Source of the DNA: Eleginops maclovinus
Lineage: Eukaryota > Chordata > Actinopteri > Perciformes > Eleginopidae
Assembly: GCF_036324505.1 (NCBI RefSeq)
Contig: NC_086366.1
Location: 19,174,927 to 19,238,926 of the forward strand
Direction of reading: 5' to 3'
Length of the DNA: 64,000 nucleotides
In this document: one piece after another, positions 29,401-37,859 of the stretch
How the letters are laid out: each line of letters opens with the position of its first letter
Numbering within the stretch: the stretch's first letter is position 1
Notes under the pieces: generated by a model
The model's database searches: none
What the model was told of the DNA's origin: nothing
The model's input: the letters and a program-made list of their open reading frames with translations, nothing else
Program-made: the position numbers and the translations under genes

Positions 29401-32400
29401 TCTTCTCTGGGAACGTTTTGTACTGGGAGAAAATACTCATCTAAACGCTGCCGTGATTAAACCCCATATTACGTTCAAAATCATTATTTCTGAAACACTT
29501 ATTTTCTCAGTGTTTACCACTAGAACAGAGACATTATATGTATTATATATACACAACAACTCTAAGACCCTGCAGACATCCTGCTGAACACACACACACA
29601 GAGCTGCTCAAGCGGATTCAGCTCGCGACTGTTTATTGCATACGATAGGTTGGGACGTGTCACATGGGCGGGACGTTGCCAGGAGTTCAATGTAAAGCTA
29701 GCCCACATTTCGGTTATGACGTCATATCGGCAGCAAATCTAGATCAGTTCGTTTGTACCCCCGTTTTTAGAGATGTGGGTAAGGTCACCAGGAGAAATCC
29801 CCGAGGAGTCTGTCTGGTCTCCAAACTACGTTTTCTCACGAAACATGACAGGGACACGGGAAATGACGCGGATTTCGAACGTTATTATGTTTTACCTAGA
29901 AACTGTCAATAAGTTACTTTGCTTACGCTTGTTAGCAAATCAGCTAACGTTAACTTCAGTGAATTGTGTAGCCTAGCTACAACTTTACAGTTCAAAATCA
30001 GGTTTCAAACAGCTGTGTCGACTTGTTGTGTAGGACAACGCTTCTTCTTCTTTTTTGAAAGTTGTGCAGCTCCTCCCCAGGGGTTTTCCTCACCCCGTGT
30101 CTTGCGCTCTCATTGGCTGTAGCTCGTCGGCGCACCCATTACCAGGCACAACCCTTTTCACACTACAGGATTTGGACTCGCCGACAGGTCCAGCTATTTA
30201 GCTTGCTAGATATCTGTCGGGCATCGGGGACTCGTCGGGGAGTCTCTCACCTCGCTCTTGAGCAGTTCACACATGACGATCAAACGCCGACTGCGTTCGT
30301 CCCCGAGCTCCAAAATCCGTCTGGGTGCTCAGGTCAAATGATTATTTGTGCATATTATTCAAATTATTGGTATGTAACAATGTGAGAAGAACATTAGAAA
30401 CATCTCCTTCAGTTGTCGGCTGTCAGAGACAACTCGTGGAAAACAAGGAAGTGATAGCACCTTTAGCCAGGTTTAACTTTCAGGAACCACATGATTTGTG
30501 CAATAAATGCTTATCATTTGGAAGGTGGACCAGGTTTTTTCCAGCAGTGCGCTTATATTGAAGTGCTTTTTGCCTTGAAACTAGCCTGAATAGAGAACGA
30601 GGTAATTTCTCTGCAAGAGAACATAAACTACGGAGAGATGGAATGGATGGGGTGAAGCATTGGACTGATAAAGATGACTGTCAATGATGCATGGGTCAGG
30701 TTCCCAAAATGACTTGTAGCATCAGAACAAATAAGAGGAGAAATGGTCATATGAGAGTTTCTTGAAATGAATGCAAATACTTTTGAATTAAGTTGCCATG
30801 TTATCTTCTTTGTCCCTCACAAATACCCTGAAATGCTAGTTTAAAAGTTCAGGGTGGCAGCCTTATCGTACAGCTCAGTCATTGAGTTGCAATTATGTTT
30901 TACAAGAGAGAATACTGCTAAGTTACCAAGTAAAACAGCCCCATATCTGGTCATGGTGTCTGACTCAAGTAAATATGTAAACCCTTAACTGAAAAATATA
31001 CAGTGGGGCAAAAAAGTATTTAGTCAGCCACCAATTGTGCAAGTTCTCCCATTTAAAAAGATGAGAGAGGCCTGTAATTTTTATCATAGGTATACCTCAA
31101 CTATGAGAGACAGAATGAAAAAATAAATCCAGGAAATCACATTGTAGGATTTCTAATGAATTCATTTTCAAATGATTGTGGAAAATAAGTATTTGGTCAA
31201 TAACAAAAGTTCATCTCAATACTTTGTTATATACCCTTTGTTGGCAATGACAGAGGTCAAACATTTTCTGTAAGTCTTCACAAGGTTTTCACACACTGTT
31301 GCTGGTATTTTGGCCCATTCCTCCATGCAGATCTCCTCTAAAGCAGTGATGTTTTGGGGCTGTCGCTGGGCAACACAGACTTTCAACTCCCTCCAAAGAT
31401 TTTCTATGGGGTTGAGATCTGGAGACTGGCTAGGCCACTCCAGGACCTTGAAATGCTTCTTACCAAGCCACTCCTTCGTTGCCCTGGCGGTGTGTTTGGG
31501 ATCGTCATGCTGAAAGACCCAGCCACGCTTCTTCTTCAGTGCCCTTGCTGATGGAAGGAGGTTTTCACTCAAAATCTCACGATACATGGCCCCATTCATT
31601 CTTTCCTTTACACGGATCAGTCGTCCTGGTCCCTTTGCAGAAAAACAGCCCCAAAGCATGATGTTTCCACCCCCATGCTTCACAGTAGGTATGGTGTTCT
31701 TTGGATGCAACTCTGCATTCTTTCTCCTCCAAACACGACGAGTTGAGTTTTTACCAAAAAGTTCTATTTTGGTTTCATCTGACCATATGACATTCTCCCA
31801 GTCCTCTTCTGGATCATCCAAATGCCCTCTAGCAAACTTCAGACGGGCCTGGATATGTACTGGCTTAAGCAGGGGGACATGTCTGGAACTGCAGGATTTA
31901 AGTCCCTGGCGGCGTAGTGTGTTACTGATGGTAGCCTCTGTTACTTTGGTCCCAGCTCTCTGCAGGTCATTCACTAGGTCCCCCCGTGTGGTTCTGGCAT
32001 TTTTGCTCACCATTCTTGGGATCATTTTGACCCCACGGGGTGAGATCTTGCGTGGAGCCCCAGATCGAGGGAGATTAGCAGTGGTCTTGTATGTCTTCCA
32101 TTTTCTAATAATTGCTCCCACAGTTGATTTCTTCACACCAAGCTGCTTACCTATTGCAGATTCAGTTTTCCCAGCCTGGTGCAGGTCTACAATTTTGTCT
32201 CTGGTCTTCTTTGACAGCTCTTTGGTCTTGGCCATAGTGGAGTTTGGAGTATGACTGTTTGAGGTTGTGGACAGGTGTCTTTTATACTGATAACGAGTTC
32301 AAAAAGGTGCCATTAATACAGGTAACGAGTGGAGGACAGAGGAGCCTCTTAAAGAAGAAGTTACAGGTCTGTGAGAGCCAGAAATCTTGCTTGTTTGTAG

Positions 32401-35400
32401 GTGACCAAATACTTATTTTACCGAGGAATTTACCAATTAATTCATTAAAAATCCTACAATGTGATTTCCTGGATTTTCTTTTCTCATTTTGTCTCTCATA
32501 GTTGAAGTGTACCTATGATAAAAATTACAGGCCTCTCTCATCTCTTTAAATGGGAGAACTTGCACAATTGGTGGCTGACTAAATACTTTTTTGCCCCACT
32601 GTATTTGAATTGAGTGCTGTAATCGTCACTGATTCACTATTACTTACTTTGTCCTACCCTTTTATATAAGGTTACAAGGTTAACTCTTGAAGGTACATAC
32701 ACAAATACATCCCCAAACATCCAAACACAGAGACAAAATTATAACCCTTTTAGAACTCACTTTTCTCCCTGGAGCTTGTTGGTTTTTACTATGAGGTCTT
32801 GAGTTTGGTCCTTCGCAGCCTGTTGAAGAAAGGTTTCCACATTTGTAAAGTATTGTTCACAAAAGGCATTTAATAAATCAGGCATACAAAGTAAAATGAA
32901 TATACTATACCTTTAGCCTATTTGTCATTTCTTCACAACATGTGCTCATGGCCTGGACATCCTCATGAACACTTTCAAGTTCCTATGGAGAACTTGACGT
33001 TACAGTTTGTGACAACAGCACTGTTTACACGTAAAAAGTCACACATACAGTTCAAATAAATATTGAGCAGTAGCCTGTTTTAATCAAAGCGTTTCACAAT
33101 ATGCTCACCACACTTTATTCTTGTCGCTGCTGAAAAATTCTCCAAAACCCTCCATCTTTTCATCAACTTAAAGCTATACATCTATCACTGAAGTTTAAAA
33201 GGCACATCATACATTTAATATACTGTTTAACACTACTATTACAGCTGTGTTTTTAGTCATTTAATCTAATAACATAACACGAGGGTCAGTCTGCGTTCTG
33301 GGGAAGAGATAGTTAACTATTCAGAGATTAACCTACTCAACACTGTCTACACATGACCATTTGTAAACCCACCTCAGTTAAAGAGAGATTCAGTGCACAA
33401 GTGTTTTATCTTGATGAATTAAGTTAAACTTGGGTGCTGTTAAGGTTAATGAACTGTATGTAATTGCTAAATTCTGAGTTACCTCTTTTACATCCTTAAA
33501 TATTCGTGCAAACTCCTCATTGATGGAAAGGCTTCTTCTCTCTATGTCACCGCGAAGATTTCTCCTGGTGCGTAAACTGTTCTCAGTGAAGAACACAGAG
33601 AGGGCCTTCAGAGCCTCAAGCATCTCCTGAAAGCACAAAAAAATATGATAATGTTAGACAATCGGTTTGTTCTCAACCAACGTCTTACTGAGAATCTGTT
33701 CCCCTTGCACTCAACTGCGGTGAAGTTACTTTGAGTCTGGGTATTGGACAGACATTTGCATGAATCAATTATTTGTTGACACAAAGCCACGTGATTTTCA
33801 ATAACTCGGTGCAGACCTGTTCATGTCTACATAGGACACATTTATTAAAAATAATTTGTATGTATCCTATGTGGCACACCGTTTCTGATTAAAAATGTGA
33901 CATTAACTGAACTGAACTCTGGAAAAGTAGGACACACCTCCTTTTATTGGATTTGAGTGCTTTGTCTATTTTATATGAATATAAGAAAATAATTTCAAAA
34001 TTCTTGATTTTTTTCAAACTATTCCGTTTAATATTAACTTATGACTTGTTTGAATTCTGGAGTTATTTTATTTTAAAAAATGTTTCAATAAAAACAAACA
34101 ATATTCATGTCAAATAGAAAAACCAATAAAAAGCAATGACAAGTGATGTGTTCTACATGTCGAGTGTAGTAATACATTATGGTTTGCATTGGTCTGTCAT
34201 ACGAGTCCAGTGTATTTATACAAATGTGCATCGATTTGCAGTCATTGGGTCAAGGGAAATGGCAGCTATAGTAAAGAATCATACATTTTAATTGAAAAAA
34301 CGAAATTTCCAAAAAAACGTTCATTATAAATAGAAGGTGCACTAAAGTACAATAAAATGAGATGTCATGATTGGTTAAAAAATCTGATTAAATTAAATCT
34401 GTGAAAAGATCTGGATAGTGATGCACTGGAACAAATGGCATGAAAGCTGTTGAACAACTGAATCGATCTTCTAAGCAAATATTTTTGTGAGGTGAGATTT
34501 ATTTAAAATAACATTGGTTTTGTGTCAGTCATTTATATAGGGTCACTCAGTGAAACTCCGCAGTTCAGAGCGAGTTCTCTGATATGTGCTAAACGTCCGA
34601 AACTGTCGACAACCGGTGAAACTGACCAAATCGAAGTGAATGTCTGTCATTCTTTCCTTTACGACCCAAAACCTCAATGCTGGAACTTAAAATATCCTCA
34701 ACAATCCTGCAGTGGCGGGCCGTGCATTTCACACCTAGGCCTTCAGTGATGTCCTACACAGTCCTACCTGAATTATTCCACCTCTTAATACCATCATTAT
34801 GACGCCATGGCTCTAGAAACTATACATTTAGACAGAAACGCAGTATAACCGGGCGTTGCATCACCTTAACATAGTCAAGTACAACAGATTTATATTAATA
34901 TTTCTGAAGCATTTATAATCAATACATCAGCATTTACAGTTAACTTAATTAATCAGATTATCTGACAAACCGCTCCTTGACACCTGTGTCTGTCACATAA
35001 CGCAGAACAAGTGCCAGCTGTGCTACATTACCCACATCTGACGTCTCGTCCACCATAACAGCGACAAAGGGTGCTTTTTTAATCTTCATTTTGATCTCTT
35101 CTCCCATCACTTCAGCAATAGCATAAATCAGGTCGTTTTGTATTTTGCCTGACGTCCCAGTAAACATGTTGTTTGTGTACAGGTGGTAATGCAAATCTGT
35201 GTTGTTCTCAGCAAGAAAAGAAAGAAAGAAGCTCCACGTAGTTTCCTCTGTTTCTGGACTCGGCGCTTTCATCGTGTCCCCTAAATGAAAGTTCCTGTTT
35301 ACCCAAAAACAGGACACAATCAATCAGTCTTTCAATAATTCCCTATTTTTGTTCACCCTTTCGTTGTGGAGCTCCGTTTCCCTGCGCACTTGTTCGTTGA

Positions 35401-36782
35401 GCTGTAGATCCACTCCGGTGTCCCCAAAGGTTTTCAAAAGCACCAGTGCTTCCAAGTGCCCAGCCGTGCTTTGGTGTCTCGTTGCTGCCTTGGTTAGACA
35501 ACTCAAGTTTGCAAATTTAGTGTGGCTCCAAACACCAAATCGATCAGTTGCAAATACCAGGCATTCCCGGCAGTACAATTTGCAGTGCCTCTCGGAGGCT
35601 GTGAGCCAGGGGTACCGCTCGTAGTTTCCCTGCTGTGCTAGGCTCGCTAGCGTTGGAGTTGGTCGTTCCCTTTGTAGCTTTACTTGAAAAGTTCGTTTTG
35701 AAAATGGCGTTGTTATTATATCTTCGACCAAATTGATCTCTTCTCCTCCTTCAGCCATTGTGGGTTGAAAAAAATAGCTTGTAGAAATCTACACAAATTA
35801 GCTCGCTCAAGTTCTAGTTCTGTTTGCTAGCTTTGCCCATATATGGCTCTGCCTACTGCCTAGCTCTGCCTCTCAATAGTGCGTATCCAATCAGAAGATG
35901 TGCACGTGCTAACGTTAGCGTACGCCTGCTAGCTGGCCCGTTGTCGCCACCTCGAAATCTGATTGGTTAACACCACAATTTTGTTTGCGTTCACTTTAAG
36001 CTACAGCCGCCCGCACTGTTGATTCTGAAGGCCTAAGGGCAGATTTCTTTGACCCTAGCAACACATTATGGCTGAAATATGATTGGATAAAAGCTCTAAC
36101 ATAAAGGCCAGCCCTCCAAATCTCGTTCTGAGGCTGGAAGCAGCGCAGCCAAGACGAACGCTATAAAATGAAGAGAATAGACTATGAGGAATAATTTAAT
36201 ACGTATTTGTGGAAAAAATATATCAACATTTAATTTATATTCTGATGATGTTTAGGCCAGCAGAGAAGGCCTTGCTGGCCCTGACGGCCCACCACTGCAA
36301 TCCTGTAATGTTCTGTCAGCTACTCTCTGCTTAACTTCAGCTGCTTCTATTAGTTCTGCATTACCATGGGTTGACTTAGTAGTTAGTTACATCAACGTAA
36401 TGATTTATATGATACTATATCCACTTTAAGCTGGGAAGTTCTATCCGTATGCTCCATAATCTATTATTACCTGTTTATCTGGCCTAGAGTTACATCAACC
36501 AACAGGTCGTAAACTGTTTCATCATGTTTATTGTGTATTCTCCATGTATATTTGCTTACTATAGACCCAAGAGCAACATTGTGTGACTATCTTGCAGGTC
36601 CAGCTAATGTTAGCTAGCTAGCAAGATGCTAACCCATTTCGTCTTACCTTGTCATTGTCGAGCCTCGTCTCCAAGATTTTGTTAAGCTTCCTTGACAGCG
36701 GATTATTTGGTTGAGAAGTTGCATTTTGGTTCTGTATGACAGTGGAGCTATCAGTTACATTTTCTACTTTAGCAGCAGCCAT
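9982..36782 (-). CDS. cog6: cog6, conserved oligomeric Golgi complex subunit 6 (19 coding exons, complete)
   Basis: COG6 is a subunit of lobe B (COG5-COG8) of the COG complex, a CATCHR-family tether on the cytosolic face of the Golgi that captures retrograde vesicles and keeps glycosylation enzymes in place; loss in humans causes COG6-CDG. Coding exons, in transcript order: 36782-36648, 33626-33483, 32982-32911, 32819-32761, 21990-21879, 21395-21313, 21099-21029, 20092-19999, 18659-18531, 17017-16926, 16104-16040, 15924-15833, 15548-15431, 14605-14474, 14294-14127, 13622-13515, 11892-11839, 11715-11636, 10129-9982. Every junction has AG/GT sites and compatible phase. The sum is 1956 bases, or 651 residues plus stop, close to the mammalian length of about 657. 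I recognise the N-terminal NPLSRKL segment, the coiled-coil-rich region at about residues 45-150, the [13 protein letters not shown] block, the [13 protein letters not shown] block and the C-terminus ending in QQVQTLLS. Introns range from 91 bp to 10.8 kb; introns 1, 4, 9 and 10 carry mobile elements. The gene looks intact. Confidence 0.97.
11636..11715 (-). CDS. cog6: cog6 exon 18 (residues 577-603)
   Basis: It encodes [20 protein letters not shown] then LLSAAI, ending two bases into a Lys codon; the donor is GTGAGT. Confidence 0.96.
11839..11892 (-). CDS. cog6: cog6 exon 17 (residues 559-576)
   Basis: A 54-bp exon encoding [18 protein letters not shown]. The LKAAM-like end and the flanking exons fix its identity; its middle is a variable part of COG6. 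Confidence 0.93.
13515..13622 (-). CDS. cog6: cog6 exon 16 (residues 523-558)
   Basis: It encodes [20 protein letters not shown] then [16 protein letters not shown]. The acceptor is TACAG and the donor GTCTCA. Confidence 0.96.
14127..14294 (-). CDS. cog6: cog6 exon 15 (residues 467-522)
   Basis: It contains [20 protein letters not shown] and [20 protein letters not shown]. It is the longest exon (168 bp), phase 0 at both ends; the donor is GTCTGT. Confidence 0.97.
14348..14405. repeat. (CA)n microsatellite in cog6 intron 14
   Basis: A CA run with one TG interruption near its start and a TATATA tail, inside the 179-bp intron 14. Length changes here could alter a very short intron. Confidence 0.95.
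14474..14605 (-). CDS. cog6: cog6 exon 14 (residues 423-466)
   Basis: It contains [10 protein letters not shown] and [20 protein letters not shown], strongly conserved in COG6. It is phase 0 at both ends; the donor is GTAAAT. Confidence 0.97.
15431..15548 (-). CDS. cog6: cog6 exon 13 (residues 383-422)
   Basis: It encodes [20 protein letters not shown] and [19 protein letters not shown]. The acceptor is CCAG and the donor GTACAA. Confidence 0.97.
15833..15924 (-). CDS. cog6: cog6 exon 12 (residues 353-383)
   Basis: It encodes [20 protein letters not shown] then [10 protein letters not shown], and ends two bases into a Ser codon; the donor is GTATTT. Confidence 0.97.
16040..16104 (-). CDS. 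cog6: cog6 exon 11 (residues 331-352)
   Basis: It encodes [20 protein letters not shown] then K. The acceptor is TTTAG and the donor GTAAGC. The 222-bp MITE lies 46 bp upstream of this exon's acceptor in the transcript. Confidence 0.96.
16151..16372. mobile_element. Tc1/mariner-type MITE, 222 bp (cog6 intron 10)
   Basis: The ends are inverted copies about 27 bp long, starting CAGCCC(C)GGAAAAAATTAA and closing with the complement, including the GAGACCAC / GTGGTCTC block. Both sides are flanked by TA, the Tc1/mariner target duplication. The interior of about 170 bp has no open frame, so it is non-autonomous and would depend on a transposase from elsewhere. Superfamily assignment rests on the TA duplication and on TIR style. 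Confidence 0.85.
16926..17017 (-). CDS. cog6: cog6 exon 10 (residues 300-331)
   Basis: It encodes [20 protein letters not shown] then [10 protein letters not shown]. The acceptor is TTCAG and the donor GTAATG. Confidence 0.97.
17785..18343. repeat. dispersed repeat copy A (cog6 intron 9), about 559 bp
   Basis: This is an inverted copy of 29173-29730. Over the last about 113 bp I count six mismatches, about 95% identity, and the match can be followed throughout, including a conserved ATAACCGAAATGTGGGCT block and an AAGAGACCTTTAA end. No coding capacity is seen. The class is unknown; the CTTATTATGCT end resembles a widespread fish repeat type. Confidence 0.85.
18531..18659 (-). CDS. cog6: cog6 exon 9 (residues 257-300)
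   Basis: It contains [24 protein letters not shown] and [12 protein letters not shown], the most recognisable COG6 signature in the window. It ends two bases into an Arg codon with the donor GTACAT, a weaker donor than its neighbours. Confidence 0.97.
19999..20092 (-). CDS. cog6: cog6 exon 8 (residues 226-257)
   Basis: It encodes [20 protein letters not shown] then [10 protein letters not shown], a well-conserved COG6 block. The donor is GTAAGA; it ends two bases into a Lys codon. Confidence 0.96.
21029..21099 (-). CDS. cog6: cog6 exon 7 (residues 202-226)
   Basis: It encodes [20 protein letters not shown] then WAQ. The acceptor is CCAG and the donor GTGAGT; phases match exons 6 and 8. Confidence 0.96.
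21313..21395 (-). CDS. cog6: cog6 exon 6 (residues 175-202)
   Basis: It encodes [20 protein letters not shown] and RTNQQTA, with two bases of a split Gly codon. The acceptor is TAG and the donor GTAAGG. Confidence 0.96.
21879..21990 (-). CDS. cog6: cog6 exon 5 (residues 137-174)
   Basis: It starts with one base completing the Asn codon, then [19 protein letters not shown], equivalent to the COG6 segment that follows the coiled coil. The acceptor is CAG and the donor GTAATC. Confidence 0.96.
22275..22835. mobile_element. hAT-type MITE, 561 bp, perfect 8-bp target duplication
   Basis: The ends are perfect 16-bp inverted repeats (CAGGGGTGTCCAAACT and its complement). The direct flanks are identical 8-mers, CTTTAAAG at 22267-22274 and 22836-22843; 8-bp duplications define hAT insertions. 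The right end carries a second, slightly altered copy of the terminal segment (about 22727-22760). There is no transposase frame. It lies in cog6 intron 4. Confidence 0.92.
22837..23010. repeat. probable dispersed fish repeat next to the hAT MITE
   Basis: It starts in the target duplication of the hAT MITE and continues with AGTGTCCCTATTATGCTCC, a motif I recognise as recurrent in teleost genomes. There is only one copy of this exact type in the window, so boundaries and class are uncertain. Confidence 0.45.
24014..24425. repeat. dispersed fish repeat with TACTCAAGTAC motifs
   Basis: It is rich in AAGTACTTNTACT-type segments. It has an inverted relation between the left end (GTGGGGAGAAACTAAGTAC) and the right end (GTACTTCTTCCCC). 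Sequences of this style recur throughout teleost genomes. It is non-coding and its class is not assigned. Confidence 0.6.
25179..25635. mobile_element. TIR element copy 1 (about 457 bp)
   Basis: The ends are inverted repeats that include CTTTACAATAAGACTACCC and ATAAAGGG. A second, inner inverted pair contains AAGCCTTATATTGGCTAC and its complement, giving a nested-palindrome layout. There is no coding capacity. A related copy lies at 26494-26887 in the same orientation. Superfamily is not determined; no clear target duplication was seen. Confidence 0.8.
26494..26887. mobile_element. TIR element copy 2 (about 394 bp, internally deleted)
   Basis: It shares terminal inverted repeats with copy 1 (here with an outer GTACCAC / GTGGTAC) and most of the interior. 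It lacks the left arm of the inner palindrome, where sequence jumps from GAGATAAACA to AACATCAAG. It also has a partly duplicated AACCTAATTA segment near its right end. Non-autonomous. Confidence 0.8.
29173..29730. repeat. dispersed repeat copy B (cog6 intron 4), inverted relative to copy A
   Basis: This is the reverse complement of 17785-18343 with high identity, beginning TTAAAGGTCTCTTATTATGC. Sequence continuing to about 30560 has a repeat-like, CpG-richer look and may be part of the same larger element, of which copy A would be a shorter version; this extension is inference. Confidence 0.85.
29731..30560. repeat. possible continuation of repeat B or another dispersed repeat
   Basis: It has more CpG than its surroundings, with segments such as GGCATCGGGGACTCGTCGGG and GAGCAGTTCACACATGACG that I recognise as recurrent in fish genomes. 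The frames here are short and carry no known domain. There is no second copy in the window to define its ends. Confidence 0.4.
31001..32601 (-). mobile_element. Tc1 transposon with complete TIRs and open transposase (1601 bp)
   Basis: It is flanked by TA on both sides. The terminal inverted repeats are about 200 bp long and start CAGTGGGGCAAAAAAGTATT. Each holds an outer and an inner direct repeat with a core like AAGTATTTRGTCA (left 31014 and 31187 areas, right 32400 and 32580 areas), the IR/DR architecture of Sleeping Beauty-like elements. The two TIRs differ at only scattered positions. The element sits in cog6 intron 4 and is transcribed in the same direction as cog6. Confidence 0.95.
31216..32235 (-). 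CDS. Tc1-family transposase, 339 residues, uninterrupted
   Basis: The enzyme cuts and pastes its element at TA sites. The N-terminal half is a paired-like pair of helix-turn-helix domains (about residues 1-120), with a GRPR-type linker at [11 protein letters not shown] (residues 55-65). The catalytic domain has Asp153 in WSDETK, a glycine-rich loop [11 protein letters not shown] (residues 187-196 area), Asp244 in QHDDPKHT and Glu278 in [10 protein letters not shown]. The length equals the usual Tc1 length of about 340. By my count 33 residues separate Asp244 and Glu278, where the family has 34, because one residue is missing between the two Asp of the usual D-x-D-P-K-H motif. The frame is open, but this change could reduce activity. 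Many copies of such families exist in fish genomes. Confidence 0.93.
   Translation of the reverse strand: MAKTKELSKKTRDKIVDLHQAGKTESAIGKQLGVKKSTVGAIIRKWKTYKTTANLPRSGAPRKISPRGVKMIPRMVSKNARTTRGDLVNDLQRAGTKVTEATISNTLRRQGLKSCSSRHVPLLKPVHIQARLKFARGHLDDPEEDWENVIWSDETKIELFGKNSTRRVWRRKNAELHPKNTIPTVKHGGGNIMLWGCFSAKGPGRLIRVKERMNGAMYREILSENLLPSARALKKKRGWVFQHDDPKHTARATKEWLGKKHFKVLEWPSQSPDLNPIENLWRELKVCVAQRQPQNITALEEICMEEWAKIPATVCENLVKTYRKCLTSVIANKGYITKY
32761..32819 (-). CDS. cog6: cog6 exon 4 (residues 118-137)
   Basis: It encodes [19 protein letters not shown] plus two bases of a split Asn codon; the donor is GTGAGT. It is followed by the largest intron (10.8 kb), in which a Tc1 element ends only about 160 bp from this donor. 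Confidence 0.95.
32911..32982 (-). CDS. cog6: cog6 exon 3 (residues 94-117)
   Basis: It encodes [19 protein letters not shown] and the five residues after it, matching the COG6 coiled-coil segment. The acceptor is ATAG and the donor GTATAG; the exon is 72 bp in phase 0. It is separated from exon 4 by an intron of only 91 bp. Confidence 0.95.
33483..33626 (-). CDS. cog6: cog6 exon 2 (residues 46-93)
   Basis: It begins EMLEALKAL and includes [15 protein letters not shown], a hallmark of the COG6 N-terminus. It has a pyrimidine-rich CAG acceptor, a GTAACT donor and phase 0 at both ends. Confidence 0.97.
34710..36297 (-). mobile_element. hAT transposon remnant, 1588 bp, perfect 8-bp target duplication (cog6 intron 1)
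   Basis: The flanks carry identical 8-mers CAATCCTG (34702-34709 and 36298-36305). The ends are short inverted repeats, CAGTGGCGGGCCGT on the left and CAGTGGTGGGCCGT on the complement of the right. The interior codes on the minus strand for the N-terminal part of a hAT transposase, but the catalytic C-terminal half and hATC dimerisation domain are missing. It is therefore an internally deleted copy, although its ends are well preserved. Confidence 0.93.
34958..35758 (-). pseudogene. truncated hAT transposase (TTF/BED-like zinc finger, start of catalytic domain)
   Basis: The first open stretch (35758-35324, 144 residues) has a zinc-finger-like pattern CRECLVF ... RHQSTAGH (C-x2-C ... H-x5-H), as in ZMYM/TTF-type hAT proteins. 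An in-frame stop follows at 35326-35324 and the same frame reopens (35323-34958, 121 residues). It includes [14 protein letters not shown], which resembles the first catalytic Asp block of hAT transposases, and ends at a stop after [14 protein letters not shown]. Around 35330-35230 a neighbouring frame seems to fit the family better, so compensating frameshifts are likely. The rest of the protein is absent. Confidence 0.85.
36648..36782 (-). CDS. cog6: cog6 exon 1 (residues 1-45)
   Basis: It opens with ATG and three Ala codons and ends with the conserved ETRLDNDK and a GTAAG donor. The first about 25 residues are poorly conserved between vertebrates; from NPLSRKL onward the match to COG6 is clear. 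The start is chosen as the first ATG before the conserved segment. Confidence 0.93.
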
Positions 36783-37244
36783 TGTACACAAACAGCTCCA
36801 CGTCAACTTTTGGAAAGATGTTTTGGTCCGTCTGGAATAAACGTCCGGTGTGTAGAACCGTCGAGTAAAACAATACAACGTTCCGCTACGTGGTTTCTTT
36901 ATTTTGGTGTAACTACGATGATAAATTAAAAATGTGTGAATGAACAACGGCAGAAATAACGGGTATGGTATATATATACATTTGCATCTTATTTAAGATG
37001 TTTCAATCATTGAAGAAGCTGTGTTATTTTATTTCATTAAATAATGTAGTTATTAAATACCACATAACACACATGTAGATATTTTAATTCATATGTTGTA
37101 CAAGCTGATGTTAGAGCCTTAAATTAAAGAGCGTTATCAGTGTATTGGGTTGAAATCAGAGTCAGTTTCACTTTCAAAAGATAAGAGAGACAATACCATA
37201 ATTTAAAGAGATCGCCGGATTAAATCTAAATTACTCCCTGATTG

Positions 37245-37345
<101 letters not shown>

Positions 37346-37859
37346 TGATCCATATCACGATTCACAAAATGTAATACAGAGATTGCGAGCAAAAGGCAAT
37401 GCTGCGATACTGTTTGAAATATTCCACTTGGAAATTATTCAAAGTGGAATCCTTTAACCAACTCTCCAGTCTGACCCAACGTGAGAGTCTGGTGAATTAA
37501 TTACAGCCATTTTATATATCCGTTTAAATATGCCAGAACAAGTTCTTGTTCGTTATATTACAAGACATGCAAATATCAGAAACTTTGTTTTTGTATGCTT
37601 CTTCAGGACAACATTGCTTCAGTAAATTAATTTCATGACAAAACCATTGACTCTAGGTGAAAGGGTAGTGTAATAAACATAAAAACACCTTTTTTGTTAA
37701 CTGGGTGTCCGTGAATGCATCAGGAGCATGCATAAATGATAGTAGCGGTGAGTCCAGCCCCTTGGTGGGGATTTTGTGTGATTGATGGTCACCTCCCATG
37801 AGTGCTTCATGGACTCGCCCCCTCTGAGCTCCCTCACTGCCTCTCTCTGAGTAGGAATG

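Larger units (their letters stand above)
21991..32760 (-). other. cog6: cog6 intron 4 (10.8 kb), the main reservoir of mobile DNA
   Basis: The intron runs between exons 5 and 4. It holds the hAT MITE, at least one further fish repeat, a TIR element in two copies, repeat copy B and a Tc1 element. The remaining sequence (for example 23011-24013, 26888-29172 and 30560-31000) has only short frames without recognisable domains and no further COG6 exon. Confidence 0.85.

Noticed and set aside
31586..32254. 222-codon plus-strand frame overlapping the Tc1 transposase
   Set aside because: It is the antisense shadow of the transposase and has no domain of its own.
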